NCBI RefSeq assembly: GCF_000969835.1
Contig: NZ_KQ033912.1
Location: forward strand, 1,042,244 to 1,106,243
Direction of reading: 5' to 3'
DNA from: Parabacteroides goldsteinii DSM 19448 = WAL 12034
GTDB taxonomy: Bacteria; Bacteroidota; Bacteroidia; Bacteroidales; Tannerellaceae
DNA: 64,000 nucleotides
Shown here: piece by piece, positions 1 through 6,095 of the stretch
Numbering within the stretch: the stretch's first letter is position 1
Layout: every line of letters begins with the position of its first letter
Made by a program: the position numbers and the translations under genes
Notes under the pieces: generated by a model
Databases searched by the model: none
The model's input: the letters and a program-made list of their open reading frames with translations, nothing else
What the model was told of the DNA's origin: nothing

Positions 1-53
1 AACGGTTTGTTTTTGATTCAAGTTCATTAGAACTATTTTTTAATTTAACATGC

Positions 54-290
54 TCAGGGTTCGCCTAGGTGTTCCACCAGGACGGCAACCTGTTTTGGAG
101 TATATAGTTTCTGAAATTTTACCCATCCGACAGCTTCCAGCTTGGCTTTCAATCCGCGGGAGGTGCGTATCCATTCCCACATACGCTTATAGGCAACAAC
201 CGGCGTGTGGCCGGGGAAATACAGTTGGGCGAATTCCGTTACGCCATAGGCTCTCCCCCAGGGAGATACTTCTATTTTTTTGTCTTCCAT
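54..290 (-). CDS. DUF4248-like small protein
   Basis: A 78-residue protein that I recognise as resembling the DUF4248 family of small Bacteroidales proteins; its function is unknown. It has no signal peptide or membrane segment. Aromatic and basic residues are frequent (for example YKRMWEW near residue 35), and the C-terminal half (KLYTPKQVAVLVEHLG) looks like a small helical, possibly DNA-binding fold. It is divergent from the HU-like gene that starts about 210 bp away. From memory, DUF4248 genes often sit beside HU-like and cell-wall amidase or glucosaminidase genes in this order, which fits here and supports it being a real gene rather than its opposite-strand overlap. The family name is recalled, not searched. 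Confidence 0.75.
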   Translation of the reverse strand: MEDKKIEVSPWGRAYGVTEFAQLYFPGHTPVVAYKRMWEWIRTSRGLKAKLEAVGWVKFQKLYTPKQVAVLVEHLGEP

Positions 291-438
291 AATTATTTAT
301 AAATTACAATATTAACACACTACAATATACAAACAATATCAATAAGTTGTATCAAAAAAGACGAATATTTATCAAATAAAATACACACTGAACATCCTGC
401 ACCATTCCACAGCCTCCCATGAAGGTAAATGCCTGTAT

Positions 439-446
439 TATCTTTG
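439..446 (+). promoter_or_regulatory. Predicted -7 box for the HU-like gene
   Basis: TATCTTTG fits the Bacteroidota -7 consensus TAnnTTTG. It lies about 55 bp before the HU-like start codon. No convincing -33 TTTG is visible at the usual 19-20 bp spacing. Otherwise the 210-bp divergent gap (291-500) is AT-rich with no gene. Confidence 0.5.
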
Positions 447-500
447 CAATGTAGTTCAGAAACAAGTTCTTATCACACTAACCCTTAAATATTTAACAGT

Positions 501-953
501 ATGTCAGTAAAGTACAAGCTGGTCTTGAAAAAAGACCTTACCCAAGGAGCGGTAGCGGATGCGAAACGTTATTACGCATCCGCCCCGGTGAGTGGAATGA
601 TGGATTTCGACTCCATCTGTGAATTGATAGCCGACCGTTCCACTGCGAGCGATGGCGACGTGGCACTGGTTGTTCTCGGCCTGATCCGTGCGATGGAAGA
701 AGCTTTACTCCGCAACGAAGTAGTTCAACTTGGAAGACTAGGTAATTTCCGGTTGTCGATCGGTAGTTCCGGAACAGTCGAAGAAAAAGATTTTCAAGCC
801 AACATGATCCGTAAACCGAAAATCATCTTCACCCCCGGCGATAAGCTACGCGCCATGATCGAAAAAGTAAGCCTCGAACGCATCGGCAAGGAGCCGGAAA
901 CACCGGAAGAAGGCGGAAGCGGAGGTGGAAGCGACCGCCCGGAAATTGAGTAA
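501..953 (+). CDS. HU/IHF-like DNA-binding protein
   Basis: A 150-residue protein of the extended HU-like family common in Bacteroidales. The core covers about residues 1-115: an N-terminal MSVKYKLVLKKDL strand, then helices, the segment VQLGRLGNFRLSIGSSG that corresponds to the HU beta-arm region, and the ending KIIFTPGDKLRAMIEK, which resembles the HU C-terminal helix. After that comes a low-complexity tail (PETPEEGGSGGGSDRPEIE) that ordinary 90-residue HU proteins lack. It probably binds DNA non-specifically in the nucleoid. The glucosaminidase gene begins 30 bp downstream on the same strand, so the two are likely co-transcribed. Such HU-plus-lysozyme-like pairs recur in Bacteroidales, but the functional link is not known to me. 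Confidence 0.85.
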   Translation: MSVKYKLVLKKDLTQGAVADAKRYYASAPVSGMMDFDSICELIADRSTASDGDVALVVLGLIRAMEEALLRNEVVQLGRLGNFRLSIGSSGTVEEKDFQANMIRKPKIIFTPGDKLRAMIEKVSLERIGKEPETPEEGGSGGGSDRPEIE

Positions 954-983
954 TTTTTAATTTTCAATCTTCAATTAAAAAGT

Positions 984-1451
984 ATGACAGCACAACAAAT
1001 CAACTTCGTCAAGAACTCCCTGCAGGCCGCCGTGTCTGCGGGAGCCTCTTTCAACATGAATCCCACCGTGATACTGGCACAGGCTGCCTTCGAAAGCGGA
1101 TGGGGAATGAGCAAACTGGCAACGGGCAGCAACAACTATTTCGGTCTGACGGCCTACGGTTGCAGTAACCAGTACTGGCACGGTGGCAAAACGACAGTGA
1201 ACACCGGCAGTTACTCCCTGGATTTCCGCCGGTACGACACCCGCGAAAATTCCTTTCTCGACTTCGCCCGCCTGATCCGCAACAACTACCGTACCGCCTG
1301 GCAGGCCAACAACAATCCGGAAGCCTATGCCCGCGAGATAGCCTACAGCCCGTATATCAGCGAACTAAACGGCGACGACCGCGAAACCTACCGCCAAAGC
1401 CTGGTCCAGATGGAGAAGACGGTACGGGCGATTGTTGAGATTATTATTTAA
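984..1451 (+). CDS. Glucosaminidase (GH73-type) domain protein
   Basis: A 155-residue single-domain protein of the FlgJ/GH73 endo-beta-N-acetylglucosaminidase type, which cleaves peptidoglycan glycan strands. The segment AQAAFESGWGMS (residues 32-43) carries the expected catalytic glutamate, E37. It is followed by SNNYFGL and, further on, the conserved Y-S-P-Y-I-S and FRRYDTRENSF blocks. There is no signal peptide, so export would need a lysis-type or other route. The same is true of many small glycan hydrolases in Bacteroidales HU-linked clusters, which may be phage-derived. The gene is GC-richer than the flanking noncoding DNA. It overlaps nothing; the next small gene starts 25 bp downstream. 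Confidence 0.85.
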   Translation: MTAQQINFVKNSLQAAVSAGASFNMNPTVILAQAAFESGWGMSKLATGSNNYFGLTAYGCSNQYWHGGKTTVNTGSYSLDFRRYDTRENSFLDFARLIRNNYRTAWQANNNPEAYAREIAYSPYISELNGDDRETYRQSLVQMEKTVRAIVEIII

Positions 1452-1476
1452 TCATTCATTTAACCCTAAAACAACC

Positions 1477-1647
1477 ATGTCCAAATTCAAACGAATCATC
1501 GAATTCATTCTTGCTTTGCTTAATTTTTTGTTTCATTTCAAACCGTCAACAGATGATAAAACGGCTATCGTTACTGAAACTTATCCCAGCCCTGCTGCTC
1601 CGCCTGGCACGGAAAGGGATCACCCTGTATTTGAAACTATCCCTTAG
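1477..1647 (+). CDS. Small membrane peptide, hypothetical
   Basis: A 56-residue peptide. I place the start at the ATG at 1477 (MSKFKRIIEFILALLNFLFHFK), which gives a basic N-terminus followed by one hydrophobic segment at residues 8-19; a start at 1432 would overlap the glucosaminidase gene. The remaining tail is polar and proline-rich (PSPAAPPGTERDHP). It occupies the position where other Bacteroidales HU/glycan-hydrolase clusters carry a tiny membrane peptide (some are named smalltalk protein), but I do not see clear similarity to that family. A holin-like role is only a guess from position. Confidence 0.5.
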   Translation: MSKFKRIIEFILALLNFLFHFKPSTDDKTAIVTETYPSPAAPPGTERDHPVFETIP

Positions 1648-1673
1648 GATACGGCTGCGGCTGCCGTAGGGAT

Positions 1674-1718
1674 AAGGCTGCCGGTCAATGCCTCCCGAAG
1701 GCTGCCCGGTGGCCTTTT
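1674..1718 (+). terminator. Rho-independent terminator
   Basis: The arms AAGGCTGCCGG (1674-1684) and CCGGTGGCCTT (1706-1716) pair over 11 bp, with two G-U pairs, and run into TTTTATTTT. It ends the HU/glucosaminidase/small-peptide transcript. Confidence 0.7.
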
Positions 1719-1787
1719 ATTTTCAATAACATCTTTTTAACCCCTCATTTTTTTCAGGTTCTACAAGGTTATCTCATTCTGTTTACC

Positions 1788-1795
1788 TACTTTTG
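1788..1795 (+). promoter_or_regulatory. Predicted -7 box of the pyrE operon
   Basis: TACTTTTG is a full match to TAnnTTTG and lies 32 bp upstream of the pyrE start codon. No clear -33 element is visible. Confidence 0.6.
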
Positions 1796-1826
1796 CAGAC
1801 TGATATAAATATATATGTAGGATTGT

Positions 1827-2465
1827 ATGAAAACACTGGAAAGATTAGTTGCAGAAAAATTATTAAAGATTAAAGCCGTTAAATTACAACCGGCAAATCC
1901 GTTCACTTGGGCTTCAGGCTGGAGATCACCCATTTATAATGATAACAGAAAGACGCTTTCTTATCCGGCTGTTCGTAGTTTCATCAAATTGGAACTGGCA
2001 CGCGTAATCAGCGAAAAATATGAAAACGCAGATGCTATCGCAGGTGTAGCCACAGGGGCTATTGCACAGGGTGCATTAGTAGCCGATTTGCTTGGACTTC
2101 CATTTGTTTATATTCGTGCTACCCCAAAAGATCACGGACTGGAAAACCTGATCGAAGGTGAACTGAAACCGGGTTCGAAAGTTGTCATCATCGAAGACTT
2201 GGTATCGACCGGAGGAAGCAGTCTGAAAGCCGTACAAGCAGTACGTAATTTCGGTTGCGATGTGGTCGGTATGGTTGCTATCTTTACATATGGATTCCCT
2301 GTTGCTGTAGAAGCATTCAAAGATGCAAAAGTACAGTTGACAACCTTGAGCAATTACGATGCAGTCCTGGAAGAAGCCGTACGCACGGATTATATCGACG
2401 AATCCGAAATTTCAATCCTCCAAGAATGGCGTAAGGATCCCTCAAACTGGAATCCTGGTGTTTAA
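1827..2465 (+). CDS. pyrE: Orotate phosphoribosyltransferase
   Basis: Cytosolic enzyme of pyrimidine synthesis that joins orotate to PRPP to give orotidine 5'-phosphate. The 212-residue length is typical. The PRPP-binding motif VVIIEDLVSTGGS is at residues 119-131. The N-terminal substrate region WASGWRSPIYNDNRK (about 28-42) and the flexible loop RATPKDHGLEN (about 97-107) are also intact. It leads a tight operon: the SRPBCC gene starts 16 bp after its stop, then argH and a lipoprotein gene. The pairing with argH suggests shared demand for nucleotide and arginine synthesis; carbamoyl phosphate connects both pathways, but that is inference. Confidence 0.97.
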   Translation: MKTLERLVAEKLLKIKAVKLQPANPFTWASGWRSPIYNDNRKTLSYPAVRSFIKLELARVISEKYENADAIAGVATGAIAQGALVADLLGLPFVYIRATPKDHGLENLIEGELKPGSKVVIIEDLVSTGGSSLKAVQAVRNFGCDVVGMVAIFTYGFPVAVEAFKDAKVQLTTLSNYDAVLEEAVRTDYIDESEISILQEWRKDPSNWNPGV

Positions 2466-2481
2466 TCATAAATGACCCGAA

Positions 2482-2892
2482 ATGACAGAATTTGTAAGTG
2501 AGATCAAAACGATCCCCTATAACGAGGATCGTGTCTATGCAATGCTGTCCGACCTTTCCAATCTGGAACGGGTGAAGGACCGCATTCCACAAGATAAAAT
2601 CAAAGACTTCGAGTTCGACAGCGACTCTTGCAGTTTCGCTGTCGATCCCGTAGGTAAAATAACTTTTCAGATCGTAGAACGCGAACCGAACAAAACGATC
2701 AAATTTACTACAACCAATTCGCCCGTGCCACTCTTCTTGTGGATTCAACTGAAACAAGTGGAAGAGGCCGATACGCGATTGAAAATGACGATACGCGCCG
2801 ATCTGAACCCGTTTATCAAACCGATGGTATCAAAACCGTTGCAGGACGCTCTCGACAAAATATCAACAGTGATTGCCTCCCTGCCCTATTAA
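2482..2892 (+). CDS. SRPBCC-fold protein (polyketide cyclase/START-like)
   Basis: A 136-residue cytosolic protein with the alternating strand/helix pattern of the SRPBCC (START/Bet v 1) fold. It starts with a strand (FVSEIKTIPYNEDRVYAML), has a central set of beta strands including VGKITFQIVEREPNKTIKFTTT, and ends with a long helix (MVSKPLQDALDKISTVIASL) that would close the hydrophobic cavity. Such proteins bind hydrophobic ligands, but the ligand here is unknown. It lies in the pyrE-argH operon, 16 bp after pyrE and 11 bp before argH. A pyrE-SRPBCC-argH order is familiar from Bacteroidales genomes, but no role in either pathway is established to my knowledge. Confidence 0.85.
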   Translation: MTEFVSEIKTIPYNEDRVYAMLSDLSNLERVKDRIPQDKIKDFEFDSDSCSFAVDPVGKITFQIVEREPNKTIKFTTTNSPVPLFLWIQLKQVEEADTRLKMTIRADLNPFIKPMVSKPLQDALDKISTVIASLPY

Positions 2893-2903
2893 TTCTCCGC
2901 ATT

Positions 2904-4241
2904 ATGGCTCAGAAACTTTGGGAAAAAAATGTACAGGTAGACAAGGAAGTCGAAACATTTACCGTAGGTAAGGACCGCGAGATGGACCTTTACCTGGCTA
3001 AATACGACGTTCTTGGCTCGATGGCTCATATAACGATGCTGGAAAGCATCGGGTTGCTCGCAAAAGAAGAACTGACGGTTCTGCTGGCGGAGCTGAAAAA
3101 CATCTATGCCGTGGCCGACCGCGGTGAGTTCGTGATCGAAGAGGGCGTGGAAGACGTTCATTCGCAGGTGGAACTGATGCTTACACGCCGCTTGGGCGAT
3201 ATCGGCAAGAAGATACATAGCGGACGTTCGCGCAACGACCAGGTGTTGCTGGATTTGAAACTGTACACGCGTGCACAAATCCGGGAGTTGGTAGAACTGA
3301 CGAACGGCTTGTTCGAGGTGTTGATCAGCCAGAGTAACCGTTACAAAGAAGTACTGATGCCGGGGTATACGCATTTACAGATTGCGATGCCTTCATCGTT
3401 CGGCCTGTGGTTCGGGGCGTATGCCGAGAGCCTGGCGGATGATTTGCAGATGATGCAGGCAGCTTATAAGGTATGCAACCGTAACCCGCTGGGTTCGGCA
3501 GCCGGATATGGTTCGTCTTTCCCGCTGAACCGACAGATGACAACCGACCTGCTGGGTTTCGACTCGATGGACTACAACGTTGTCTATGCACAGATGGGAC
3601 GCGGCAAGATGGAACGTACGGTGGCTTTCGCTATGGCGGGCATTGCCGCAACGCTTTCAAAACTGGCCTTCGATGCTTGCATGTTCAACAGCCAGAACTT
3701 TGGATTCATCAAATTGCCGGACCAGTTTACGACAGGTTCGAGCATCATGCCGCATAAAAAGAATCCGGACGTGTTCGAACTGACGCGCGCAAAATGTAAC
3801 AAGATACAGGGCCTGCCGCAGCAGATTACATTAATATGCAACAACCTGCCGTCGGGGTATTTCCGCGACTTGCAGATTATCAAAGAGGTGTTCCTGCCTG
3901 CTTTCGACGAACTGAAGGATTGTATCCGCATGGTAACGCACATGATGCGCGAAGTGAAGGTAAACGACCATATTCTGGAAGATGACAAATATGCCTTATT
4001 GTTCAGCGTAGAAGAGGTGAACCGCCTCGTATTGGAGGGTGTGCCTTTCCGCGACGCTTACAAACAGGTCGGTCTGAATATAGAAGTGGGCAAATTCACT
4101 CCGAATAAAGCGGTCAGCCATACGCACGAAGGTAGTATCGGTAATCTATGCAATGATAGTATTTCTGCTCTGATGCAAAATATTATTGACGGTTTCTCGT
4201 TTAGTAAAGTAAACGAAGCAGAAAAGGAACTGTTAGCATAA
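2904..4241 (+). CDS. argH: Argininosuccinate lyase
   Basis: Last step of arginine synthesis: splits argininosuccinate into arginine and fumarate in the cytosol. The start is the ATG at 2904 (MAQKLWEKNVQ), giving 445 residues, close to the usual 450-470; an upstream in-frame ATG would lie inside the preceding gene. The fumarase/aspartase superfamily signature GSSIMPHKKNPD is near residue 277. The substrate-binding HSGRSRNDQV and TPGYTHLQ-type segments (here LMPGYTHLQIA) are present. It is third in the pyrE operon, and a lipoprotein gene follows after only 4 bp, so it is very likely co-transcribed. Confidence 0.97.
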   Translation: MAQKLWEKNVQVDKEVETFTVGKDREMDLYLAKYDVLGSMAHITMLESIGLLAKEELTVLLAELKNIYAVADRGEFVIEEGVEDVHSQVELMLTRRLGDIGKKIHSGRSRNDQVLLDLKLYTRAQIRELVELTNGLFEVLISQSNRYKEVLMPGYTHLQIAMPSSFGLWFGAYAESLADDLQMMQAAYKVCNRNPLGSAAGYGSSFPLNRQMTTDLLGFDSMDYNVVYAQMGRGKMERTVAFAMAGIAATLSKLAFDACMFNSQNFGFIKLPDQFTTGSSIMPHKKNPDVFELTRAKCNKIQGLPQQITLICNNLPSGYFRDLQIIKEVFLPAFDELKDCIRMVTHMMREVKVNDHILEDDKYALLFSVEEVNRLVLEGVPFRDAYKQVGLNIEVGKFTPNKAVSHTHEGSIGNLCNDSISALMQNIIDGFSFSKVNEAEKELLA

Positions 4242-4245
4242 ACAC

Positions 4246-4698
4246 ATGAAAAGAATATTTTTTTGTTTGGTAGTACTGTTGGCGATATCGTGCAATAAGG
4301 TAAACGTCTCGAATGTTCCTTATGCACGGGTATATCTGGAACTGGATTTGACCTACAAAGACAAAGACCTGGTAGGTGCTCTTAATTTTAAAGAAATAAC
4401 ATCTACCAGCGGTCAGAACTACGGTACGCAACTCGGATATTCGGGAGTACTGGTGGTTAGCGGATTCGATTCCAACGGTAACACCAAGTATTATGCCTAT
4501 GACCTCTGCTGTCCTCACGAAGCAAATAAAAATACAATGGTCAAAGCTGACAATACCGGCTGGGCAGAATGCCCCAAGTGCGGAACCAAATACGAAATAG
4601 CGTATGGTACTGGAACTCCGTCAGATGGCCCGTCAGAATTTGCATTAACGAGATTCGATGTCACTCAGCAGGGGAACAAATTATTAATCCGGTATTAA
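4246..4698 (+). CDS. Rieske-like lipoprotein with CxH/CxxC ligand set
   Basis: A 150-residue predicted lipoprotein: MKRIFFCLVVLLAISC places the lipidated cysteine at residue 16. The rest is beta-rich and carries a Rieske-type iron-sulphur pattern: C89-P-H91, then 17 residues, then C109-P-K-C112-G-T-K-Y. In ordinary Rieske proteins the second motif is C-x-x-H followed by G-S-x-F/Y. Here the alignment through CP..G[ST].[FY] is clear, but the second histidine is a cysteine, giving three Cys and one His. Whether it holds a 2Fe-2S cluster or another metal such as zinc cannot be told from sequence. It follows argH by 4 bp and ends the operon. Confidence 0.75.
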   Translation: MKRIFFCLVVLLAISCNKVNVSNVPYARVYLELDLTYKDKDLVGALNFKEITSTSGQNYGTQLGYSGVLVVSGFDSNGNTKYYAYDLCCPHEANKNTMVKADNTGWAECPKCGTKYEIAYGTGTPSDGPSEFALTRFDVTQQGNKLLIRY

Positions 4699-4727
4699 AA
4701 AAATCATCCTCTAAAGAGATTTTTTTA
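4697..4727 (+). terminator. Probable terminator after the pyrE-argH operon
   Basis: AAAAAAATC (4697-4705) and GATTTTTTT (4718-4726) are exact inverted repeats around a short CTCT..GAG core, and the right arm supplies the U-run. The stem is AT-rich and could work in both directions. Confidence 0.45.
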
Positions 4728-4735
4728 GTCAAATG

Positions 4736-4766
4736 TTTGCAAATACAAAAATTTCGTCTACCTTTG
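4736..4766 (+). promoter_or_regulatory. tRNA-cluster promoter (-33/-7)
   Basis: TTTG at 4736-4739 and TACCTTTG at 4759-4766 are spaced by 19 bp. This is a full match to the Bacteroidota -33 and -7 elements, 20 bp before the first tRNA. Confidence 0.75.
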
Positions 4767-4786
4767 CACACGCAAACGAAAACAAT

Positions 4787-4859
4787 GCGGAAGTAGCTCA
4801 GTTGGTAGAGCATAACCTTGCCAAGGTTAGGGTCGCGGGTTCGAGTCCCGTCTTCCGCT
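4787..4859 (+). tRNA. tRNA-Gly (GCC)
   Basis: 73 nt. Acceptor GCGGAAG pairs with CTTCCGC, the anticodon loop TTGCCAA gives anticodon GCC, and the T-arm is GCGGGTTCGAGTCCCGT. CCA is not encoded. An identical copy lies at 4979. Confidence 0.97.
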
Positions 4860-4878
4860 CATCTCTAAGAGAAGGGAT

Positions 4879-4963
4879 GCTCGAATGGTGGAATCGGTAG
4901 ACACGAAGGACTTAAAATCCTTTGGCCATTGCGGCTGTGCGGGTTCAAGTCCCGCTTCGAGTA
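4879..4963 (+). tRNA. tRNA-Leu (TAA)
   Basis: 85 nt with the long variable arm of a class II tRNA. Acceptor GCTCGAA pairs with TTCGAGT (one G-U), the anticodon loop contains TAA, and the T-arm is GCGGGTTCAAGTCCCGC. CCA is not encoded. Confidence 0.96.
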
Positions 4964-4978
4964 CATTTTGATTTAATT

Positions 4979-5051
4979 GCGGAAGTAGCTCAGTTGGTAG
5001 AGCATAACCTTGCCAAGGTTAGGGTCGCGGGTTCGAGTCCCGTCTTCCGCT
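4979..5051 (+). tRNA. tRNA-Gly (GCC), second copy
   Basis: Sequence-identical to the copy at 4787-4859. The cluster Gly-Leu-Gly is likely one transcript ended by the hairpin at 5064-5096. Confidence 0.97.
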
Positions 5052-5063
5052 CGCTTCCAAAAG

Positions 5064-5096
5064 GCCTCGGTATTGCTTGCAATATCGGGGCTTTTT
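5064..5096 (+). terminator. Terminator of the tRNA cluster
   Basis: GCCTCGGTATT (5064-5074) pairs with AATATCGGGGC (5081-5091) over a 6-nt loop and is followed by TTTTT. Confidence 0.85.
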
Positions 5097-5116
5097 ATTT
5101 TGTAAATAGAGATAAT

Positions 5117-5144
5117 AAAAAAAGCCCCGCTCTAAATGCGAGGC
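5117..5144 (-). terminator. Terminator of hicAB
   Basis: On the minus strand GCCTCGC and GCGGGGC pair around a 7-nt loop and run into seven Ts. It lies just after the hicB stop and faces the tRNA terminator. Confidence 0.8.
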
Positions 5145-5150
5145 CGTGTG

Positions 5151-5489
5151 TCAGAACGAAGATGCTACTTGTTTTTCCAATGCTTCTTTTATAAATGCAT
5201 TTATAGAAATCCCTGCTTGTTTAGCCAGCATAGCTATTTTATTATGAATTTCGGGCGAAATACGCACATTCAAAGAACCTGAATAGCTTTTATGAGGCTC
5301 AATGCCTTCCTCTTCGCAATATGCCAGATAATCATCTACAGCCTCTTGAAAAGCCTTCCGTAATTCACTCACGCTTTCTCCCTCGAAATTCACAAGTGCA
5401 TTAATGCCTTCTACCTTTCCAAAGAAGACATTATCTTTCTCGCTGAAATTAACAGAGCCGATATAATCTTTATAAGTTAATGTATTCAT
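5151..5489 (-). CDS. hicB: HicB-family antitoxin
   Basis: Antitoxin of a type II HicAB pair, 112 residues from the chosen start. The N-terminal part (YKDYIGSVNFSEKDNVFFGKVEGI, with LVNFEGESVSELRKAFQEAVDDYL) is the HicB partial RNase-H-like fold. The C-terminal part (SGSLNVRISPEIHNKIAMLAKQAGISINAFIKEAL) is a ribbon-helix-helix DNA-binding domain, so it probably represses its own operon. I chose the ATG at 5489 because AAGGAGG sits a few bases before it; an ATG at 5504 overlaps the hicA stop (ATGA) and would add five residues. It lies directly downstream of hicA, the usual toxin-first order. Confidence 0.9.
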   Translation of the reverse strand: MNTLTYKDYIGSVNFSEKDNVFFGKVEGINALVNFEGESVSELRKAFQEAVDDYLAYCEEEGIEPHKSYSGSLNVRISPEIHNKIAMLAKQAGISINAFIKEALEKQVASSF

Positions 5490-5500
5490 CGTAGCCTCCT

Positions 5501-5758
5501 TCATTTAATAAATCCTGCATCAATCAAATCATTTAATACCTGCTTCATGGCGTATGTCTTAATGATATTGCCCGGATGCGGCTTATGCAGCATGATCGGA
5601 CGTTTATCCTTATTCTTATAAACCACCCTCGAACCAGACGTTTTGCCTTTATTCGATTTTTCATAGCCAAAACATTTTAAAAGCTTTTCTAATTCATCAA
5701 ATGTGAAATCTGACGGTAAAGCCTTAAAACGTTCTATAAGTTTTTCTTTAGTCCCCAT
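5501..5758 (-). CDS. hicA: HicA-family toxin
   Basis: Toxin of the HicAB pair, about 85 residues: a small double-stranded-RNA-binding-fold mRNA interferase. The pattern fits HicA: FKALPSDFTFDELEKLLKCFGYE, then GSRVVY, then the conserved histidine region IMLHKPHPGNIIKTYAMKQVL, where the catalytic His is expected. It is slightly longer than the 60-80 residues typical of HicA. The start at 5758 is preferred over an upstream in-frame ATG at 5800, because the predicted -7 box (5775-5782) puts the transcription start near 5768, inside the longer version. No inactivating change is visible. Confidence 0.9.
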   Translation of the reverse strand: MGTKEKLIERFKALPSDFTFDELEKLLKCFGYEKSNKGKTSGSRVVYKNKDKRPIMLHKPHPGNIIKTYAMKQVLNDLIDAGFIK

Positions 5759-5774
5759 TTGGTTAATCTTTTTG

Positions 5775-5804
5775 CAAATGTAACTATTAATTAGTTGCAA
5801 ACAA
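5775..5804 (-). promoter_or_regulatory. hicAB promoter
   Basis: On the minus strand TACATTTG (5782-5775) is a full -7 match, and TTG at 5804-5802 lies 19 bp upstream. The implied leader is about 10 nt. This is the likely target of HicB autorepression. Confidence 0.65.
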
Positions 5805-5825
5805 TATCATACTTACAATTTAACA

Positions 5826-5939
5826 AAAAGGGCCATAGCATTTCTGCCACAGCCCTCCCTTCATAGACACACCAATATTTATAACTATCGTATAAATATC
5901 TTCTTTACCTCTCCTATATGTCTTTTCTGAATAATCGAT
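5826..5939 (-). ncRNA. Candidate structured small RNA
   Basis: A gene-free gap between the NfnAB terminator and hicA has its own minus-strand promoter (next entry) and a very strong terminator hairpin. The arms AGGGCTGTGGCA and TGCTATGGCCCT (5856-5829) pair at all 12 positions, with G-U pairs, over a GAAA loop, followed by TTTTT. The ~114-nt transcript would also form ATATTTAT/ATAAATAT and GACATAT/GTGTGTC stems, giving a nested fold. A 14-codon reading frame (MKGGLWQKCYGPFC, ATG at 5864, stop at 5820) overlaps the terminator and may be chance or a tiny peptide. I do not recognise the RNA family. Confidence 0.5.
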
Positions 5940-5945
5940 TAGACG

Positions 5946-5975
5946 CAAATATAAGAATTAATTTAGCATTCCAAT
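5946..5975 (-). promoter_or_regulatory. Promoter of the candidate small RNA
   Basis: TATATTTG on the minus strand (5953-5946) is a full -7 match, with ATTG at 5975-5972, about 18-19 bp upstream. No protein gene follows before the terminator at 5829. Confidence 0.5.
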
Positions 5976-6042
5976 AACATTTCGGATGTAAGCGCTTAAA
6001 ATTCGGCTTATAACAGTTATTTTGACGTTTTTTTCACAAACA

Positions 6043-6080
6043 ATAAAAAAGCCCGGCCTGCAATCAGACCGGGCCTTATC
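6043..6080 (-). terminator. Terminator of the NfnAB operon
   Basis: GCCCGG (6051-6056) and CCGGGC (6069-6074) form the core of a hairpin. On the minus strand it is followed by TTTTTTATTG. It lies just beyond the stop codon at 6096. Confidence 0.8.
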
Positions 6081-6095
6081 TTTATCAGATACGGA

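Noticed and set aside
50..292. Plus-strand reading frame opposite the DUF4248-like gene
   Set aside because: Its composition (many Arg, Pro and Cys residues) looks like antisense and it has no family likeness, whereas the minus-strand product does.
4922..5194. Reading frame across the tRNA cluster
   Set aside because: It runs through tRNA-Leu and tRNA-Gly and is explained by them.
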